Source of the DNA: Mucilaginibacter rivuli
GTDB taxonomy: Bacteria; Bacteroidota; Bacteroidia; Sphingobacteriales; Sphingobacteriaceae
NCBI RefSeq assembly: GCF_019391655.1
Contig: NZ_JAHXPQ010000003.1
Span: forward strand, 124,001-188,000
DNA: 64,000 nucleotides
Direction: 5' to 3'
Made by a program: the position numbers and the translations under genes. Each line of letters begins with the position of its first letter. The first letter of the stretch is position 1. A model generated the notes under the pieces. That model was not told where the DNA came from. It did no database searches and was given only the letters and a program-made list of their open reading frames with translations. Positions 8,245 to 16,923 of the stretch are shown one piece after another.

Positions 8245-8289
8245 ATCAAAAAATAGCGGTGGGTTTAAAATCCACCGCTATTTTTTTGA
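8245..8289. terminator. strong bidirectional-type terminator
   Basis: Stem TAGCGGTGG (8254-8262) / CCACCGCTA (8272-8280), lengthened by A6/T7 flanks. It ends the lipoprotein copy 2-3 unit. Confidence 0.85.
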
Positions 8290-8406
8290 TGCCTAATTTC
8301 ATAATGATTAACTGGCTTTCCGATAATTGTAAAATTTATGATCGTGATTAAAACCCGCGCTACAAAACCTTAAATTAGCCGTTCATAAAACTGCCCTTAT
8401 AACAAA

Positions 8407-11400
8407 ATGAAAAAACTGACCCTGCCACTGCTCCTGCTGCTATACATCAATACACAAGCTCAAAAATGGAGCGTTGATAAAGCACCGGAGCAATCCAAAA
8501 AAATAAGTTTCACTACCGACGAAGGCACCTGGATGGACCTTGATGTTAGTCCGGATGGTAAAACTATTGTTTTTGATATGCTGGGCGATATTTATACCAT
8601 GCCCATTACAGGTGGTAAAGCTACGCTTATAGCGGGTGGACGTAGTTGGGATGTGCAGCCAAGGTTTAGCCCCGATGGGCACCTGATCAGCTATACCAGC
8701 GACCGTGATGGCGGCGATAACATATGGACAATGTATACCGATGGCAGCAACAAACGCGCCATTACCAAAGAGAATTTCAGGCTATTAAATAATGCCAGCT
8801 GGACACCAGACGGGCAATACCTGGTGGCACGCAAGCATTTTACAGCTACCCGCAGTTTGGGCGCGGGCGAAATGTGGTTATACAACAAAAATGGCGGCGA
8901 TGGTGTACAACTTACCAAACGCAAAAACGACCAGCAGGATGCCGGCGAACCCGTAGCATCGCCGGATGGCAAATACATTTACTGGAGCGAAGATGATACC
9001 CAAGGGCCCGGTTTTCAATATAATAAAGATCCATACTCGGGTATATACGATATAAAACGCCTCAACCGCGAAACAGGGAAGATCGACATCGTTGCCGGTG
9101 GTTCGGGTGGTGCCTGCAGGCCACAACTATCGCCTGATGGTAAGCTGATGGCTTTTGTAAGGCGGGTGGGTTTAAAAAGCGTACTGTACCTTAAAAATTT
9201 GGATACCGAAGAAGAATGGCCCGTTTATGACGGCCTGAGTAAAGACCAGCAGGAAACCTGGGCGGTATTTGGCGTATATCCCAACTTTGCCTGGACACCC
9301 GATAGTAAAAACATTGTTTTTTACGCCAAAGGCAAAATATGGAACCTTGATATCAACACGCTTAATGCCGCGCAGATACCTTTTGAGGTAACGGCAACAC
9401 AAACCATAACTGATGCCTTGCACTTCCAGCAAAAGGTTTACCAGCCTGAGTTTACAGCTAAGATGATTAGGGAGCTAACAACATCGCCTGATGGTAAACG
9501 TGTAGCATTTAACGCGGCAGGTTATATTTATGTAAAAGACCTGCCAAACGGTGCGCCACAGCGCATAACCGCCACCTCCGATTTTGAGTATGAGCCACAA
9601 TTTAGCCCGGATGGTTCAACCTTGGTTTACGTAGATTGGACGGATGAGTTAAAGTCGTCGATAAATACCATTAACCTGGCAACCAAAATTATTACCCGCC
9701 TTACCGTGGATAAAGGTTTTTATTACTCGCCAAAATTTTCCAACCGTGGCGATAGGATCATCTACCGCAAGGGTGTGGGCAATGAAGTGCTGGGATATTT
9801 TTATGGTAAAGACCCGGGCATTTACATCATCCCGGTAACGGGCGGAAAACCACAAATGGTGATTAACAATGGCATACGCCCTGAGTTTTCGGCTGATGAC
9901 AGCAAGATATATTACCAAAGCTCAGAAGGTGATAAAAAAGCTTTCAAGGTAATGGATGTAAGCGGCGCTAATCAAAAAACGTTATATACTTCTACTTACG
10001 TCACGCAATTTGCACCAAGCCCGGATGGTAAATGGATGGCTTTTACCGAACTGTTTAACTGTTACCTTACCCCTATGGTAAGCACCGGTAGCCCGCAAGA
10101 TCTTTCTGCAAGCAATAAAGCTTTACCATTAAATAAGCTAACCCGCGATGCAGGCACCTATATACATTGGGCCAAAGACAGTCAGCGCCTGATGTGGACA
10201 TTGGGGCCAAAATATTTTTCGAGAGAGGTACGTTCGGCATTTCCTTTTGTTAGCGGAGGGGCGGATAAAGCACCGGCAATTGACACCGCGGGTATAGAGA
10301 TGGGGCTGAAGTTAAAAACGGATATACCTGACGGTAAAATAGCCTTTAAAAACGTACGTATTATTACCATGAAGGGGGATGAAGTGATCGAAAAAGGAAC
10401 GATCGTTATCGACCAGAATAAGATAGCTGCGGTTGGTAAGGCTGCAGATGTGAACATCCCGGCTGATGCCAAAGTGTACGACCTGAACGGCGAAACCATT
10501 ATGCCGGGTATTGTGGATGTGCACGCGCACCTGCATACCAGCCCCGATGGTGTTTCGCCACAGCAGGATTGGAGTTATTTTGCTAACCTTTCATACGGTG
10601 TAACTACCGCTCATGATCCGTCGAGCAATACCGAAATGGTGTTCAGCCAGTCGGAAATGCTAAAAACAGGTAATATGGTTGGCCCAAGAGTGTATTCAAC
10701 GGGTACAATTTTATATGGCGCCGATGGCGATTTTAAAGCTGTGATAAATAGTTTAGACGATGCAGTATCGAGCTTGCGCCGGTTAAAAGAAGTGGGCGCG
10801 TTCTCTGTTAAAAGCTATAACCAGCCCCGCCGCGAGCAGCGCCAGCAAATTATTGAAGCCGCACGCCAGTTAAAAATGGAAGTAGTACCCGAGGGTGGTT
10901 CTACTTATTTTACCAACATGAATATGGTTGTTGACGGGCATACGGGCATTGAACACAACATACCGGTTTTACCTGTTTACAAGGATGTTAAAACCCTTTG
11001 GAATGAAAGCCGGAGCGGTTATACGCCCACCCTTATTGTAGCTTACGGTGGCTTGTTTGGCGAAAATTACTGGTATGACCGTACCGAGGTTTGGAAAGAC
11101 CAGCACCTGCTTAACTTTACCCCCCGCAGTATTATTGATGCCCGCTCGCGCCGCCGCCCTACAGCCGAGTACGGCGATTATAACCATATCGAAATATCAA
11201 AAGCAGTAAAAGCAATAGCCGATGGCGGCACAAAGGTAAACCTGGGTGCCCACGGGCAATTACAAGGCCTGGGCGCGCATTGGGAGTTATGGATGCTGGC
11301 ACAGGGTGGCATGTCGCCGTTGCAGGCCATACGCTGCGCCACCATGAACGGGGCGAATTATCTGGGTATGGATAAAGAGATAGGATCATTAGAAGTTGGT

Positions 11401-11640
11401 AAACTGGCAGACATGATCGTACTGAACCAAAATCCACTGGAAGATATCCGCAACAGCGATAAAATAAAGTACGTTATGCTGAACGGCAGACTGTACGATT
11501 CGGAATCGATGAACGAAATAGGCAACCATGAAAAACCCCGTCAGCGTTTTTGGTGGCAGCTAAACCGTGGCGATATTGCTAATTTACCTTTAGAGAATAT
11601 CGAAACATACCTGTTTACCACCCAGGATGGGGAGCAATAA
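8407..11640 (+). CDS. beta-propeller / amidohydrolase fusion, secreted
   Basis: 1077 residues. Signal peptide about 1-18 (ends TQAQ). Residues about 35-620 form a TolB/tricorn-like propeller (PD40 repeats): SPDGK, SPDGH or SPDGS recurs seven times near residues 47, 92, 187, 243, 360, 402 and 538. Residues about 645-1060 are an amidohydrolase-superfamily metal-dependent hydrolase with GIVDVHAHLH (the H-x-H metal site, about 701-710), HTGIEHN, LGAHGQ, and the closing GSLEVGKLADMIVLNQNPLEDI. Homologues are often annotated as amidohydrolase or Xaa-Pro dipeptidase-like; the substrate is unknown. It is probably periplasmic. Single gene, ended by the hairpin at 11642-11666. Confidence 0.9.
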   Translation: MKKLTLPLLLLLYINTQAQKWSVDKAPEQSKKISFTTDEGTWMDLDVSPDGKTIVFDMLGDIYTMPITGGKATLIAGGRSWDVQPRFSPDGHLISYTSDRDGGDNIWTMYTDGSNKRAITKENFRLLNNASWTPDGQYLVARKHFTATRSLGAGEMWLYNKNGGDGVQLTKRKNDQQDAGEPVASPDGKYIYWSEDDTQGPGFQYNKDPYSGIYDIKRLNRETGKIDIVAGGSGGACRPQLSPDGKLMAFVRRVGLKSVLYLKNLDTEEEWPVYDGLSKDQQETWAVFGVYPNFAWTPDSKNIVFYAKGKIWNLDINTLNAAQIPFEVTATQTITDALHFQQKVYQPEFTAKMIRELTTSPDGKRVAFNAAGYIYVKDLPNGAPQRITATSDFEYEPQFSPDGSTLVYVDWTDELKSSINTINLATKIITRLTVDKGFYYSPKFSNRGDRIIYRKGVGNEVLGYFYGKDPGIYIIPVTGGKPQMVINNGIRPEFSADDSKIYYQSSEGDKKAFKVMDVSGANQKTLYTSTYVTQFAPSPDGKWMAFTELFNCYLTPMVSTGSPQDLSASNKALPLNKLTRDAGTYIHWAKDSQRLMWTLGPKYFSREVRSAFPFVSGGADKAPAIDTAGIEMGLKLKTDIPDGKIAFKNVRIITMKGDEVIEKGTIVIDQNKIAAVGKAADVNIPADAKVYDLNGETIMPGIVDVHAHLHTSPDGVSPQQDWSYFANLSYGVTTAHDPSSNTEMVFSQSEMLKTGNMVGPRVYSTGTILYGADGDFKAVINSLDDAVSSLRRLKEVGAFSVKSYNQPRREQRQQIIEAARQLKMEVVPEGGSTYFTNMNMVVDGHTGIEHNIPVLPVYKDVKTLWNESRSGYTPTLIVAYGGLFGENYWYDRTEVWKDQHLLNFTPRSIIDARSRRRPTAEYGDYNHIEISKAVKAIADGGTKVNLGAHGQLQGLGAHWELWMLAQGGMSPLQAIRCATMNGANYLGMDKEIGSLEVGKLADMIVLNQNPLEDIRNSDKIKYVMLNGRLYDSESMNEIGNHEKPRQRFWWQLNRGDIANLPLENIETYLFTTQDGEQ

Positions 11641-11641
11641 A

Positions 11642-11666
11642 AAAGAGCTGCAAATTGCAGCTCTTT
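11642..11666 (+). terminator. hairpin terminator after amidohydrolase gene
   Basis: Near-perfect stem AAAGAGCTGCA / TGCAGCTCTTT with a very short loop, directly after the stop codon. The T-tract is weak (CTCTTTAATTTG). Confidence 0.65.
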
Positions 11667-12013
11667 AATTTGGGATATAAATTCAATTTAATTAGTAGGA
11701 AAAGGGATATTATTGATGAACTGTAACAACAGCCAACTTTTTAGCTTTTTGCGCCCTGAAGTAAAATACAATACGAGTAATAACAAATGCAATAATCATT
11801 TTGTAGCCTTTTTAGTGGTTAATTAATATTCAATAAATCAGGGTTAGGTGGCCTTTTGCAACAAAGACGTTACGAATATACTGACTACTTCGTCAGCATG
11901 CAAATTTTTTTGAAATTTATTTTCCTCGCGATTAAACCTTTTATAAAAATTATAGTATACCTAACTTACAGCAAGTTAAACGTTATAAAATTAAAAAAGG
12001 TTACGCGGTTTAT
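11667..12013. other. AT-rich spacer between convergent genes
   Basis: Holds only the possible micropeptide at 11710-11799. The rest (11800-12013) is AT-rich with no hairpin, RNA gene or convincing ORF; the open frame at 11856-12059 on the plus strand has no initiation context and overlaps the baiN end. Confidence 0.4.
11710..11799 (-). CDS. possible 29-residue small membrane peptide
   Basis: ATG (11797-11799) to TAA (11710-11712) encodes MIIAFVITRIVFYFRAQKAK followed by KLAVVTVHQ. It has a hydrophobic N-terminal half and a basic middle, as in single-pass micropeptides. It sits in a 373-nt spacer with no other gene. There is no clear promoter match and no homologue known to me, so it may be chance. 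Confidence 0.25.
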   Translation of the reverse strand: MIIAFVITRIVFYFRAQKAKKLAVVTVHQ

Positions 12014-13228
12014 TTATAAACCCTGTGCTATAACAAAACCGCTTGCCCAGGCCCACTGAAAGTTATAGCCACCAAGCCAACCGGTAACATCCACACACTC
12101 GCCGCCAAAATAAAGGCCGGGTATTTTTTTAGATTCAAGCGTTTTTGATGAAAGTTCATCGGTTGATATGCCGCCACGCATTACCTCGGCTTTATCATAG
12201 CCCTTATCGCCCGCAGGCTTTACTTTAAAGTTGTGGATAAGGTTATCTATGGCTTCCATATCTTGTCGCGTAAGCGAGGCCAGGTTCTTGTCAACAGGTA
12301 AAAACTTACTTAACGCATCGGCAAATTTTCGGGTATATAAATTAGCCAGTAAACCTGCCAGCGGGCGCTTGCCGTTAGTTTGGCGCTCTTGCGCTATCAG
12401 TTCGGTAATGTTTTGGTGTGGAAGCATATCCAGTTCGATACTTTGTCCGGGCCGCCAGTATGATGATATTTGTAGAATAGCCGGGCCGCTCAGTCCCCAG
12501 TGTGTAAACAGGATATTCTCTTCAAAACTGATCTCATCGTTTGATACACGGCAAAAAATAGTATTCCCCGATAATGCTTCGTACCATTCCTGGTCTTTAC
12601 CGGTAATAGTGAGCGACACTAATGCTGGTGCGGTTTCGGTGAGTTTTAAACCCAGGTTACGCGCGGTGCGCAGCCCAAAATCAGTAGCACCCATTTTGGG
12701 GATAGGCAGGCCACCTGCTGCCATTACCACTTTTGGAGCAAAGAGTTGCTCTTCCCTCCCGTTGCGTTCATAAGTTATGGTAAAACCACCATCGGTTTGG
12801 GTTATGAGTTTTACTTCGGTATCACACCATATCTGCTGCTCCAGATCATCACATAGCGTGGTAAACACATTAACAATGTCTTTTGCATTATTTGTCGTCG
12901 GGAATAGCTGGCCAAGCGTTTTCTCCTGTCCTTCAATACCATAAGTTTCAAAAAAAATAATGGTATCCTCTACCGTCCATTGCGAAAATGCCGATTTACA
13001 GAAGTGCGGGTTTGCCGATATAAATTGCTGATCGGTGGCGTACATGTTAGTGTAGTTACAACGCCCGCCCCCACTGATGAGTATTTTGGCGCCGGGCTTG
13101 TCGTTCTTTTCGAGGATAAGTGTTTTTTTGCCAAGGTATCCGGCCTGAACGGCACACATTAAACCGCATGCGCCACCGCCTACAATTATTGCGTCGAAAT
13201 AAGTTTGTTTTTTTAGATTTGTAGCCAT
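12014..13228 (-). CDS. BaiN/HI0933-family NAD(P)/FAD-dependent oxidoreductase
   Basis: Flavoprotein of the HI0933/BaiN family (about 400 residues; this one 404). Rossmann FAD site YFDAIIVGGGACGLMCAVQA from about residue 9, then LILEKNDKPGAKILISGGGRCNYTN, and a C-terminal FAD-contact GLYFGGECVDVTGWLGGYNFQWAWASG, all hallmarks of the family. The reaction is not settled; some members reduce bile-acid intermediates. The ATG is at 13226-13228 and overlaps, within the sequence CCATGG, the start codon of divergent nuoA. An upstream extension of 33 residues is open but would lie wholly inside nuoA and lacks family similarity. Confidence 0.92.
   Translation of the reverse strand: MATNLKKQTYFDAIIVGGGACGLMCAVQAGYLGKKTLILEKNDKPGAKILISGGGRCNYTNMYATDQQFISANPHFCKSAFSQWTVEDTIIFFETYGIEGQEKTLGQLFPTTNNAKDIVNVFTTLCDDLEQQIWCDTEVKLITQTDGGFTITYERNGREEQLFAPKVVMAAGGLPIPKMGATDFGLRTARNLGLKLTETAPALVSLTITGKDQEWYEALSGNTIFCRVSNDEISFEENILFTHWGLSGPAILQISSYWRPGQSIELDMLPHQNITELIAQERQTNGKRPLAGLLANLYTRKFADALSKFLPVDKNLASLTRQDMEAIDNLIHNFKVKPAGDKGYDKAEVMRGGISTDELSSKTLESKKIPGLYFGGECVDVTGWLGGYNFQWAWASGFVIAQGL
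13200..13207 (+). promoter_or_regulatory. -7 box of nuoA
   Basis: TAAGTTTG matches TAnnTTTG exactly and ends 19 nt before the nuoA ATG, lying inside the first codons of baiN. No TTG is present at the -33 position. The same 8-mer at the same distance precedes nuoH (45213-45220). Confidence 0.55.
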
Positions 13229-13835
13229 GGGCGATTTACCGCAAATATCAGAATTTGGAAAGATACTCCTGTTTTTAATTATCGGTTTTATACTGGTGGG
13301 CTCAACTTTCTTTGTAAGCAAGCTCATCGCGCCTAATAACCCTAACCCCGAAAAACTAACATCATATGAATGCGGTGAAGAACCGGAGGGTAACAGCTGG
13401 ATGCAGTTTAATCCAAAGTTTTACGTTATCGCGCTGATATTTCTGCTTTTTGATGTGGAGATGGTATTTATATTCCCCTGGGCAACCGTATTTGGCAGCC
13501 ATGAATTGATAGCGGCCGACACGCGTTGGGGCTGGTTCAGTTTAACCGAAATGTTTGTTTTTGTTGGGATATTAATATTAGGATTAGTTTACGTTTGGGT
13601 AAAAGGCGATCTGGAATGGGTAAAAGGAAATCCTGTTAAACCCGTTGTTGATACCAAAATACCTGCATCGCTATATGAAAAGCTGAACATTGAGCAAAGC
13701 AGTTATAAAGTAAAAGCATTTACGATAAACATGAAACCTGAATTGGAAACCGCTCCAACAACTGCTGCTGAAGCACCTGCCGTAAGGAAGCCCATGTTTA
13801 AACCAACCTTTAAAAAACCTGCTGCCGATGAATAA
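13227..13835 (+). CDS. nuoA: NADH-quinone oxidoreductase subunit A with long C-terminal tail
   Basis: Membrane subunit of complex I at the quinone-site end. Three membrane helices (about 10-32, 67-90, 100-122). The conserved loop [21 protein letters not shown] (residues 49-69) carries the Cys of the quinone-channel loop, and [15 protein letters not shown] follows. The family is usually 115-135 residues; this protein has 202 because of a polar, Pro/Ala/Thr/Lys-rich tail from about 135, ending [12 protein letters not shown]. The tail overlaps the nuoB start by 8 nt, so the two are translationally coupled. Confidence 0.94.
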   Translation: MGDLPQISEFGKILLFLIIGFILVGSTFFVSKLIAPNNPNPEKLTSYECGEEPEGNSWMQFNPKFYVIALIFLLFDVEMVFIFPWATVFGSHELIAADTRWGWFSLTEMFVFVGILILGLVYVWVKGDLEWVKGNPVKPVVDTKIPASLYEKLNIEQSSYKVKAFTINMKPELETAPTTAAEAPAVRKPMFKPTFKKPAADE

Positions 13836-14322
13836 CGAGACAATGAACCAGGGTGGTGATGTTATTGTTACCAAATTAGATGACCTGATGAATTGGGCGC
13901 GCCTGTCATCATTATGGCCGCTAAGTTTTGGTATTGCCTGCTGTGCGATAGAAATGATGGGATCAATGGCATCTACTTATGATCTGGACCGCTTTGGCGT
14001 ATTCCCGAGGCCGTCGGCAAGGCAGGCCGATGTAATTATCATTGCAGGTACGGTTACTTTTAAAATGGCCGAACGCATTAAACGCTTGTACGAGCAAATG
14101 CCGGAGCCTAAGTATGTGATATCAATGGGCTCGTGCTCCAACTGTGGTGGCCCCTACTGGCAGCACGGCTACCATGTAGTTAAAGGTGTTGACAGGGTAA
14201 TACCTGTTGACATTTACGTACAGGGCTGCCCCCCGCGCCCCGAAGCGCTTATTGGCGGCATATTGGAATTGCAGAAGAAAATTGAGGGCGAAAGTTTAAG
14301 CGCCATGACTTCCAAGGCATAA
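13828..14322 (+). CDS. nuoB: NADH-quinone oxidoreductase subunit B
   Basis: Peripheral-arm subunit carrying cluster N2, the last Fe-S centre before quinone. All four ligands are present: Cys38-Cys39 ([10 protein letters not shown]), Cys103 ([11 protein letters not shown]) and Cys134 (GCPPRPEAL). 164 residues, normal length. The ATG at 13828 lies inside the nuoA end; Met6 is an alternative. nuoC and nuoD normally follow but do not here: a hairpin and a fasciclin gene on the other strand come next. Confidence 0.97.
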   Translation: MNNETMNQGGDVIVTKLDDLMNWARLSSLWPLSFGIACCAIEMMGSMASTYDLDRFGVFPRPSARQADVIIIAGTVTFKMAERIKRLYEQMPEPKYVISMGSCSNCGGPYWQHGYHVVKGVDRVIPVDIYVQGCPPRPEALIGGILELQKKIEGESLSAMTSKA

Positions 14323-14326
14323 AAAA

Positions 14327-14368
14327 ATGCTATCCCAAATAGCCAAAAGGTTAAATTGGAATAGCATT
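14327..14368 (-). terminator. terminator shared by nuoB and the fasciclin gene
   Basis: AATGCTATCCCAAAT (14326-14340) pairs imperfectly with AATTGGAATAGCATT (14354-14368). On the minus strand the stem is followed by seven Ts, so it works best for the fasciclin gene at 14394. On the plus strand it lacks a good T-tract. Confidence 0.7.
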
Positions 14369-14393
14369 AGATAATTACGGAATCAGTTTACTA

Positions 14394-14987
14394 TTACATG
14401 CTTTGCTTATTGGCAGGCATCAATATATTATTGATACCGTTTACCACGCCATTGCTGGCTTGCAGATCATATAGAATAACCTCTGCCACGTTACCATTAA
14501 CATCAGTTAATTGCAATGTACTTTTAGGGCTGATGGATAGTTTCAGTATTTGTCCGTCAATGGTGGTCAGTGTTGCCTTTCCCTTGCCAGCGCTCAATGC
14601 TTTAATAATTTCGGCCTTGCCGTATTTACCGGCCACTACATGGGTTTTCAATATACCCGATAGCTTGGTGGTATCTTTCATCAGGTTATCCTGAGCATCG
14701 GCAGGTAATTTGGCAAAAGCCGCGTTATTGGGTGCAAAAATTGTGTAAGGCCCCGCGCCCGAAACACTGGCACTCAGGTTACCTGCTTTTGCAGCTGCAG
14801 CTGCGGTAGAATAATCAGGATTGCTTAACAATGTCCTTACAACATCGCCAATGCTATCTGTTTTAACCGTAGTTGTGGTAGTAACGGTTGTTGTTTTACG
14901 GCTGGTGTCTTGCGTTTGTGCAGAAACGCTTTGTGTGGATACGGAAATGATCAGCAATGCTGCTACGCTCAAAATTGACTTTTTCAT
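14394..14987 (-). CDS. secreted fasciclin (FAS1) domain protein A
   Basis: 197 residues. Signal peptide about 1-23 (ends VSAQ), a Thr/Val-rich linker (TTTVTTTTTVK, about 32-42), then one FAS1 domain at about 50-195 with the conserved blocks GPYTIFAPNNAAFAKLP, TLTTIDGQILKLS and NGVVNGINNILMP. FAS1 domains mediate cell-surface or matrix adhesion. The second FAS1 gene 245 nt upstream is its paralogue. Confidence 0.92.
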   Translation of the reverse strand: MKKSILSVAALLIISVSTQSVSAQTQDTSRKTTTVTTTTTVKTDSIGDVVRTLLSNPDYSTAAAAAKAGNLSASVSGAGPYTIFAPNNAAFAKLPADAQDNLMKDTTKLSGILKTHVVAGKYGKAEIIKALSAGKGKATLTTIDGQILKLSISPKSTLQLTDVNGNVAEVILYDLQASNGVVNGINNILMPANKQSM

Positions 14988-15185
14988 AAATTGTTTTTTG
15001 AATCAATAAATTGGTGAATGCGTAGCGTTTTTGTTCTATACGATCTGTATTTTTTTGCTTAATAGTTAAATTACAAACGCCAAATTTTAGAAATTGTTGG
15101 CAAAAAAAATCATTTATTCAATTAAATGAATGAGTATCAGTCGAAAAAATGTAGGTAAGTAGCCTTAATAAAACCATCATCCAAT

Positions 15186-15217
15186 AAAAAGCCCGGACTT
15201 TTTAAGCCCGGGCTCTA
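15186..15217 (-). terminator. terminator of fasciclin protein B gene
   Basis: Stem AGCCCGG (15190-15196) / CCGGGCT (15208-15214); on the minus strand it is followed by TTTTTATT. Confidence 0.8.
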
Positions 15218-15232
15218 AATTATTATGGTTAA

Positions 15233-15754
15233 TTACTTACCTATAATCAGTACGTTATCAATACCATGTATAACGCCATGCGGATCCATAATATCAAACT
15301 TCAGGAAGAACGCCTGGTTGCCTTTGGCATCTATCAGCTCTAACTGGTTATCTTTAGTACGGGTTAGTTTTATGGTTTGGCCTAAAAGGTTTGTGAATGT
15401 TGCCTTACCTTTACCTAAACCCAATTTTTTAATAATATCTGCTTTGGTAAATTTACCTTTAACAATATGTGCCTTTAATACATTAGCCAGTTTTACAGGG
15501 TCGCTGGTTAAGCTATCTAATTTACCCCCGGTCATATTCCTGAATATTGCATTGTGCGGCGCGAAAACAGTGTAGGTACCTACGGCCTTTAAAGTTGCGT
15601 CCATATTAGCGGAACGCACCAGGCTGGCATATTTATAATAATCAGACTCATCGCCTATACCGCTTAATAATTGTGGAGGCGTAGTTTGCGCAAAACTTGA
15701 TTTAACAGTTACAACCGAGGTAATGATGAACAATACAAAAAATAGTTTTCTCAT
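15233..15754 (-). CDS. secreted fasciclin (FAS1) domain protein B
   Basis: 173 residues. Signal peptide about 1-22 (ends SFAQ), then one FAS1 domain at about 35-172 with VGTYTVFAPHNAIFRNM, LKAHIVKGKFTKADIIKKLG, FTNLLGQTIKL and HGVIHGIDNVLIIGK. It lacks the Thr-rich linker of protein A. Both have their own terminator, so they are tandem paralogues but separate transcripts. Confidence 0.92.
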   Translation of the reverse strand: MRKLFFVLFIITSVVTVKSSFAQTTPPQLLSGIGDESDYYKYASLVRSANMDATLKAVGTYTVFAPHNAIFRNMTGGKLDSLTSDPVKLANVLKAHIVKGKFTKADIIKKLGLGKGKATFTNLLGQTIKLTRTKDNQLELIDAKGNQAFFLKFDIMDPHGVIHGIDNVLIIGK

Positions 15755-15926
15755 TGATTTTAGAAATAGAATAACAGGTTTATTGAAAATTTTTTAACAA
15801 AAGGACAGTTTAAATATAGAGACAACTAAAATAGTCAGAAGTTTGATATGGCAATAACTGTAATATAAATTTTACCTGCCACAGATAATAAGTCTTTACA
15901 TTTCACATTAAGTTAACATTGGCGCA

Positions 15927-15957
15927 TTGCCTGTCATTGTAAAATATTTTACATTCG
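15927..15957 (+). promoter_or_regulatory. possible promoter at the S1/P1 nuclease start
   Basis: TTG (15927-15929), 20-nt spacer, TACATTCG (15950-15957; one mismatch to TAnnTTTG). The box ends only 4 nt before the ATG at 15962, so transcription would begin at or near the start codon. Confidence 0.4.
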
Positions 15958-15961
15958 TTTT

Positions 15962-16759
15962 ATGAAAATTTATCAAAAACTCTTTTTAATAGCTGTGCTT
16001 GCCTACCTGCCGGTTAAAACCATGGCCTGGGGGCAATTAGGGCACCGCGTGGTTGCACAGATAGCTGATAGCTATTTAACACCGAAAGCACGTATCGAAA
16101 TTCAAAAAATATTGGGTAACGAATCGCTGGCGATGGCGGCTAACTGGGCTGATTTTATTAAATCGGACCCAAATTACAAATACCTGTATACCTGGCATTA
16201 TGTTGACCTGAAACCGGGCGAGAGCTTTGAAAGCGCATCGGCATATTTACAAGCTGACACGATACCAAACGCTTACAACAAGCTGAATTTTATGATCAAA
16301 GAGTTAAAGACCAATAAATCTTTATCTGCCGATAAAAAATTGCTTTATGTACGAATGATCATCCATGTTATAGGAGATTTGCACCAGCCTTTCCATGCCG
16401 GCCGTACCGAAGACCAGGGTGGCAATAAAATACAACTGTTATGGGGAACGGAGCAAACCAATATACATAGCATTTGGGACACTAAGCTGATAGAAAGCCA
16501 GCAATACAGCTATACTGAGTATGCCAACAATATAAACCATACTACAGCCGCTCAACGCGCTGAATGGCAAAAAACAGATTTGATCCATTTGATATACGAA
16601 TCGCACCAGATAGCAGAAGACTTATATAATGAGATAAAAGAGCCTAATCAAAAGCTTAACACGTACAATTACATTTTTCAGCATATCCACACTGCCGAAG
16701 AGCAAATGCTTAAAGGAGGCGTACGCTTAGCAGGTATATTGAATGGCATTTTTGGATAA
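15962..16759 (+). CDS. S1/P1-type zinc nuclease
   Basis: Secreted, trinuclear-zinc, single-strand nuclease/3'-nucleotidase family. Signal peptide 1-22, cut so that Trp23 becomes the mature N-terminus, a zinc ligand in this family. All nine expected ligands can be seen: Trp23, His28, Asp64, His79, His135, Asp139, His145, His169 and Asp173, with spacing like that of P1 nuclease. 265 residues, normal length. Probably scavenges extracellular nucleic acid phosphate. Confidence 0.93.
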   Translation: MKIYQKLFLIAVLAYLPVKTMAWGQLGHRVVAQIADSYLTPKARIEIQKILGNESLAMAANWADFIKSDPNYKYLYTWHYVDLKPGESFESASAYLQADTIPNAYNKLNFMIKELKTNKSLSADKKLLYVRMIIHVIGDLHQPFHAGRTEDQGGNKIQLLWGTEQTNIHSIWDTKLIESQQYSYTEYANNINHTTAAQRAEWQKTDLIHLIYESHQIAEDLYNEIKEPNQKLNTYNYIFQHIHTAEEQMLKGGVRLAGILNGIFG

Positions 16760-16760
16760 C

Positions 16761-16838
16761 AGTGAGTAGTTGATTGGTGAATAGTTGATAAATACACAAT
16801 CATTTAACTATTCACCAATCAACAATTCTCCACTCACT
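16761..16838. repeat. long inverted repeat built on GTTGATTGGTGAATAGTT
   Basis: The left arm (16761-16786) reads AGTGAGT then AGTTGATTGGTGAATAGTT. The right arm (16806-16838) is its reverse complement except for about 7 extra nt near its outer end. The 18-nt core GTTGATTGGTGAATAGTT is identical in both arms. It lies just after the nuclease stop and could stop transcription as a long hairpin, but there is no T-tract. Confidence 0.75.
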
Positions 16839-16923
16839 AAACATTATGTTTAAAACTATTTAAACTTCCAATAAACAATGTTTTGTTAATTTGATTTATC
16901 GTATTAACTAAAAACATTACGCT

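Noticed and set aside
12231..12773. 180-codon plus-strand frame within baiN
   Set aside because: Antisense shadow; the minus strand has intact FAD motifs and no plus-strand start context or homology.
14398..14694. 98-codon plus-strand frame inside fasciclin protein A
   Set aside because: Antisense to a clear FAS1 domain.
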